Assembly (NCBI RefSeq): GCF_000720765.1
Contig: NZ_JODC01000042.1
Span: 1 to 51,812, forward strand
DNA: 51,812 bases
Source of the DNA: Streptomyces sp. NRRL S-646
GTDB lineage: Bacteria > Actinomycetota > Actinomycetes > Streptomycetales > Streptomycetaceae
Direction of reading: 5' to 3'
Positions 50,247-51,812 of this stretch are shown here, in pieces; the stretch's first letter is position 1, and every line of letters starts with the position of its first letter. A program made the translations under genes and the position numbers. Under the pieces are notes generated by a model, which was not told where the DNA came from, searched no databases, and saw only the letters and a list, made by a program, of their open reading frames with translations.

Positions 50247-51427
50247 ACAAGGTATTGATCATCGCGGACCGCATCCTCGCCGGGCCGGCGGATCGTGTAA
50301 CCAACGACGGCGCCGTTCTGGTCGAATCCGGCACGGTCGCCGCCGTCGGTGTCGCCGCCGAGTTGGACGCAGCGGTCGATGCGCAGGTGCCCCGGTTGCG
50401 GAGTCCCGGTGCAACGGTGATGCCGGGAATGATCGACTGTCATGTTCACCTCGCCTTCGATGCGGGTCCGAACCCGATCAGTGCGGTGGCCGAGGCGGAT
50501 CCCGCCGAGCTGTCTCTCGCCATGGCTCACCGCGCCCAACAGATGCTGGCCGCCGGGGTGACGACGGTACGAGATCTCGGCGACCGCGACGCGCTCACCG
50601 TGGCGTTGCGTACGTCCATCAGCTCCGGGGCCACGGTCGGGCCACGTATCGTCGCCGCGACCGCACCGTTGACCTCACCCGGTGGCCATTGCGGTTTCCT
50701 CGGCGGTGAAGTGAACACGGACGACGACATCCGAGCACAGATTGCCAGCAACGCGGCGGCGGGGGCCGATCTGATCAAGGTGATGGCCTCGGGGGGTGCA
50801 CTCACCCCCAGCGGCCCGCGTATGTGGGAGGCGCAGTTCACGCCCGGTCAACTGCGCCTGATCGTCGAAGAAGCCGAGCGCCACGGACTGGGGGTGGCGG
50901 CGCATGCGCACGGCTCGGAGACCATCGCCCACTGCGTGATCGCCGGCGTCCGAACTCTCGAGCACTGTTCCTGGCGCACTGCGGAGGGCATCGTCCACGA
51001 TCCTGCGGTCATCCGGCGCATGGTCGAGGACGACGTGGCCGTCTGCCGCTGCGTCTCCGGTGACTGGCGGCTGTTCCTCGACCAGATGGGGCCCGAGCGC
51101 GCAAAGGCGATGGTCGAGGTCATCCTGGAAATGAGGGAGGCCGGTGTCCGTTTCATCGCCGGCACCGATGCCGGTGTGCCGGGAGCCCGTTTCGGCGACT
51201 ACGTCGGCATGCTCGAATTCTTTGCCTCGCTCGGTTTCGCACATGCCGAGATCCTCGACATGGCCACCGTCAATGCCGCCCACGCCCTCGGCCTGTCCGA
51301 CGCAGGCGTCCTGGCCCCCGGAAAGCGCGCCGACCTAATCATCGTCGACGGCAACCCGTTGGCCGAGTTGAACGCCCTCCGCCGGATCCAACATGTCTTC
51401 ACGGCAGGTCGCCTGTTCGCCAAGTGA
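50243..51427 (+). CDS. Metal-dependent amidohydrolase (imidazolonepropionase/prolidase-like)
   Basis: A 394-residue amidohydrolase of the urease superfamily, subtype I. GMIDCHVHLAF has the HxH pair near 70, DLIKVMASGG the bridging lysine, AAHAHGSE a histidine, and AGTDAGVPG the final aspartate, so the binuclear centre appears complete. VLAPGKRADLIIVDGNPL is the standard C-terminal strand. Relatives hydrolyse dipeptides, lactams or imidazolones. The GTG start overlaps the membrane protein stop, placing it last in the XRE-ImmA operon. Its substrate might be the signal molecule handled by the system, but this cannot be read from the sequence. Confidence 0.87.
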   Translation: MNKVLIIADRILAGPADRVTNDGAVLVESGTVAAVGVAAELDAAVDAQVPRLRSPGATVMPGMIDCHVHLAFDAGPNPISAVAEADPAELSLAMAHRAQQMLAAGVTTVRDLGDRDALTVALRTSISSGATVGPRIVAATAPLTSPGGHCGFLGGEVNTDDDIRAQIASNAAAGADLIKVMASGGALTPSGPRMWEAQFTPGQLRLIVEEAERHGLGVAAHAHGSETIAHCVIAGVRTLEHCSWRTAEGIVHDPAVIRRMVEDDVAVCRCVSGDWRLFLDQMGPERAKAMVEVILEMREAGVRFIAGTDAGVPGARFGDYVGMLEFFASLGFAHAEILDMATVNAAHALGLSDAGVLAPGKRADLIIVDGNPLAELNALRRIQHVFTAGRLFAK

Positions 51428-51511
51428 GCAGCGTTCAAGTTCAACGTTCCAGGCCCGGGTGGTCTCCCACTCGCGCGGACGGTGGCCGTTGTGGTGATGA
51501 TTGGCTCAATC

Positions 51512-51534
51512 GTCACTGAACCTCTTTCATCCTG
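51512..51534. repeat. IS5-like left terminal inverted repeat
   Basis: The reverse complement of this 23-base sequence matches 78-100 at 22 positions. It precedes a transposase start by 67 bases, as expected for the left end of an IS5-like element. Confidence 0.65.
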
Positions 51535-51600
51535 TGGTCTGAGGAGTGAAACAGGCTGGTCAGGTGGGGTGACGTAGCGAAGCCCCTCGTCGTTGGTGTG

Positions 51601-51812
51601 GTGATCTCACTCAACACGCCGACGGCCGGGGGGCGCTCGCCGTGGCGGAAGTTGAGCTGCTTCAAGCAAGCCCTGCTGACACTGGCCCATCTGCGGAAGA
51701 ACGAGACGTTCGCACAGGTCGGCGCCGGGTTCGGGGTGCCGGAGGCGACGGCATGGCGCTACGTCGACGAGACGATCGAGGTCCTGGCCGCCTGGGCGCC
51801 GGGCCTGCACGA
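51601..51812 (+). mobile_element. IS5-like transposase, N-terminal part (runs off window)
   Basis: From GTG at 51601 the frame is open to the window end. KQALLTLAHLRKNETFAQVGAG and GFGVPEATAWRYVDETIEVLA form the helix-turn-helix domain typical of the N-terminus of IS5-group DDE transposases. The adjacent terminal repeat at 51512-51534 matches the one at 78-100, so this copy and the fragment at the window start are the same IS type, both in plus orientation. No lesions are visible in the part present. Confidence 0.7.

Noticed and set aside
1..51812. CRISPR arrays, tRNA or rRNA genes
   Set aside because: No regularly spaced direct repeats and no cloverleaf or conserved rRNA segment was noticed on reading; a covariance-model search was not possible.

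Overview
The window looks like one accessory stretch of a Streptomyces-type actinomycete chromosome. Base composition is very GC-rich, GTG and TTG starts are common, genes are coupled by ATGA/GTGA overlaps, TTA codons are rare, and an LmbU-type regulator, type II thioesterases and an MbtH protein are present. Both edges carry pieces of the same IS5-like insertion sequence in the same orientation: the 3' end of a transposase at 1-85 with its terminal repeat at 78-100, and a matching repeat at 51512-51534 followed by the 5' end of a transposase. About 51 kb of accessory DNA therefore lies between two related IS copies.

Region 1 (about 200-32865) is a nonribosomal peptide cluster in two convergent arms that meet at a strong hairpin at 11938-11966. 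The plus arm (2641-11927) encodes thioesterase II, an MMPL exporter, a second thioesterase II, a flavin-dependent tryptophan-type halogenase, an adenylation-carrier (A-T) didomain, an amidohydrolase-fold enzyme and a luciferase-like oxidoreductase. A cytochrome P450 (1176-2411) diverges from it, and a heme O synthase paralogue (201-1139) sits at the edge. The minus arm runs from a flavin reductase (32864) through a methyltransferase, an LmbU-type activator, MbtH, a multimodular NRPS, a JmjC/cupin hydroxylase, a stand-alone carrier protein, two ABC exporters, a tryptophan 2,3-dioxygenase-like protein, a stand-alone condensation domain, a membrane protein and a fatty acyl-AMP ligase, and ends at a diiron oxygenase-like protein (11937). 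My reading is a halogenated, tryptophan-derived, probably acylated peptide. Tryptophan would be loaded on the A-T didomain, modified by halogenase, P450 and the dioxygenase-like protein, and freed by a thioesterase. The ligase, carrier protein and free condensation domain would supply an acyl cap. The NRPS is odd: its second carrier domain is crossed by two reading-frame changes, and its third module has a gutted adenylation domain and a carrier domain without the phosphopantetheine serine.

Region 2 (33218-35166) holds a DHA2-type MFS exporter behind a near-perfect operator-like inverted repeat, a 251-bp element with 17-bp perfect inverted ends, and a 38-bp perfect palindrome. Region 3 (35167-41365) is a compact terpene operon: cation/proton antiporter, two paralogous P450s, a class I terpene synthase and a polyprenyl diphosphate synthase.

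Region 4 (41366-44032) is an insertion graveyard. It contains an eroded IS1182-like transposase, an IS630-like element whose terminal repeats also enclose an NTF2-like gene, and a 122-bp MITE-like unit sharing a CTAG with it. Region 5 (44029-51427) carries a PLP aminotransferase plus a 2-oxoglutarate/iron hydroxylase pair, a Clp-N-domain regulator, an acetyltransferase-like protein, and a four-gene operon (XRE regulator, ImmA/IrrE-type peptidase, multi-pass membrane protein, metal-dependent amidohydrolase). TTA codons occur in the MMPL and MFS exporters and in the first three genes of the last operon, which suggests developmental (bldA) control of export and of that operon.
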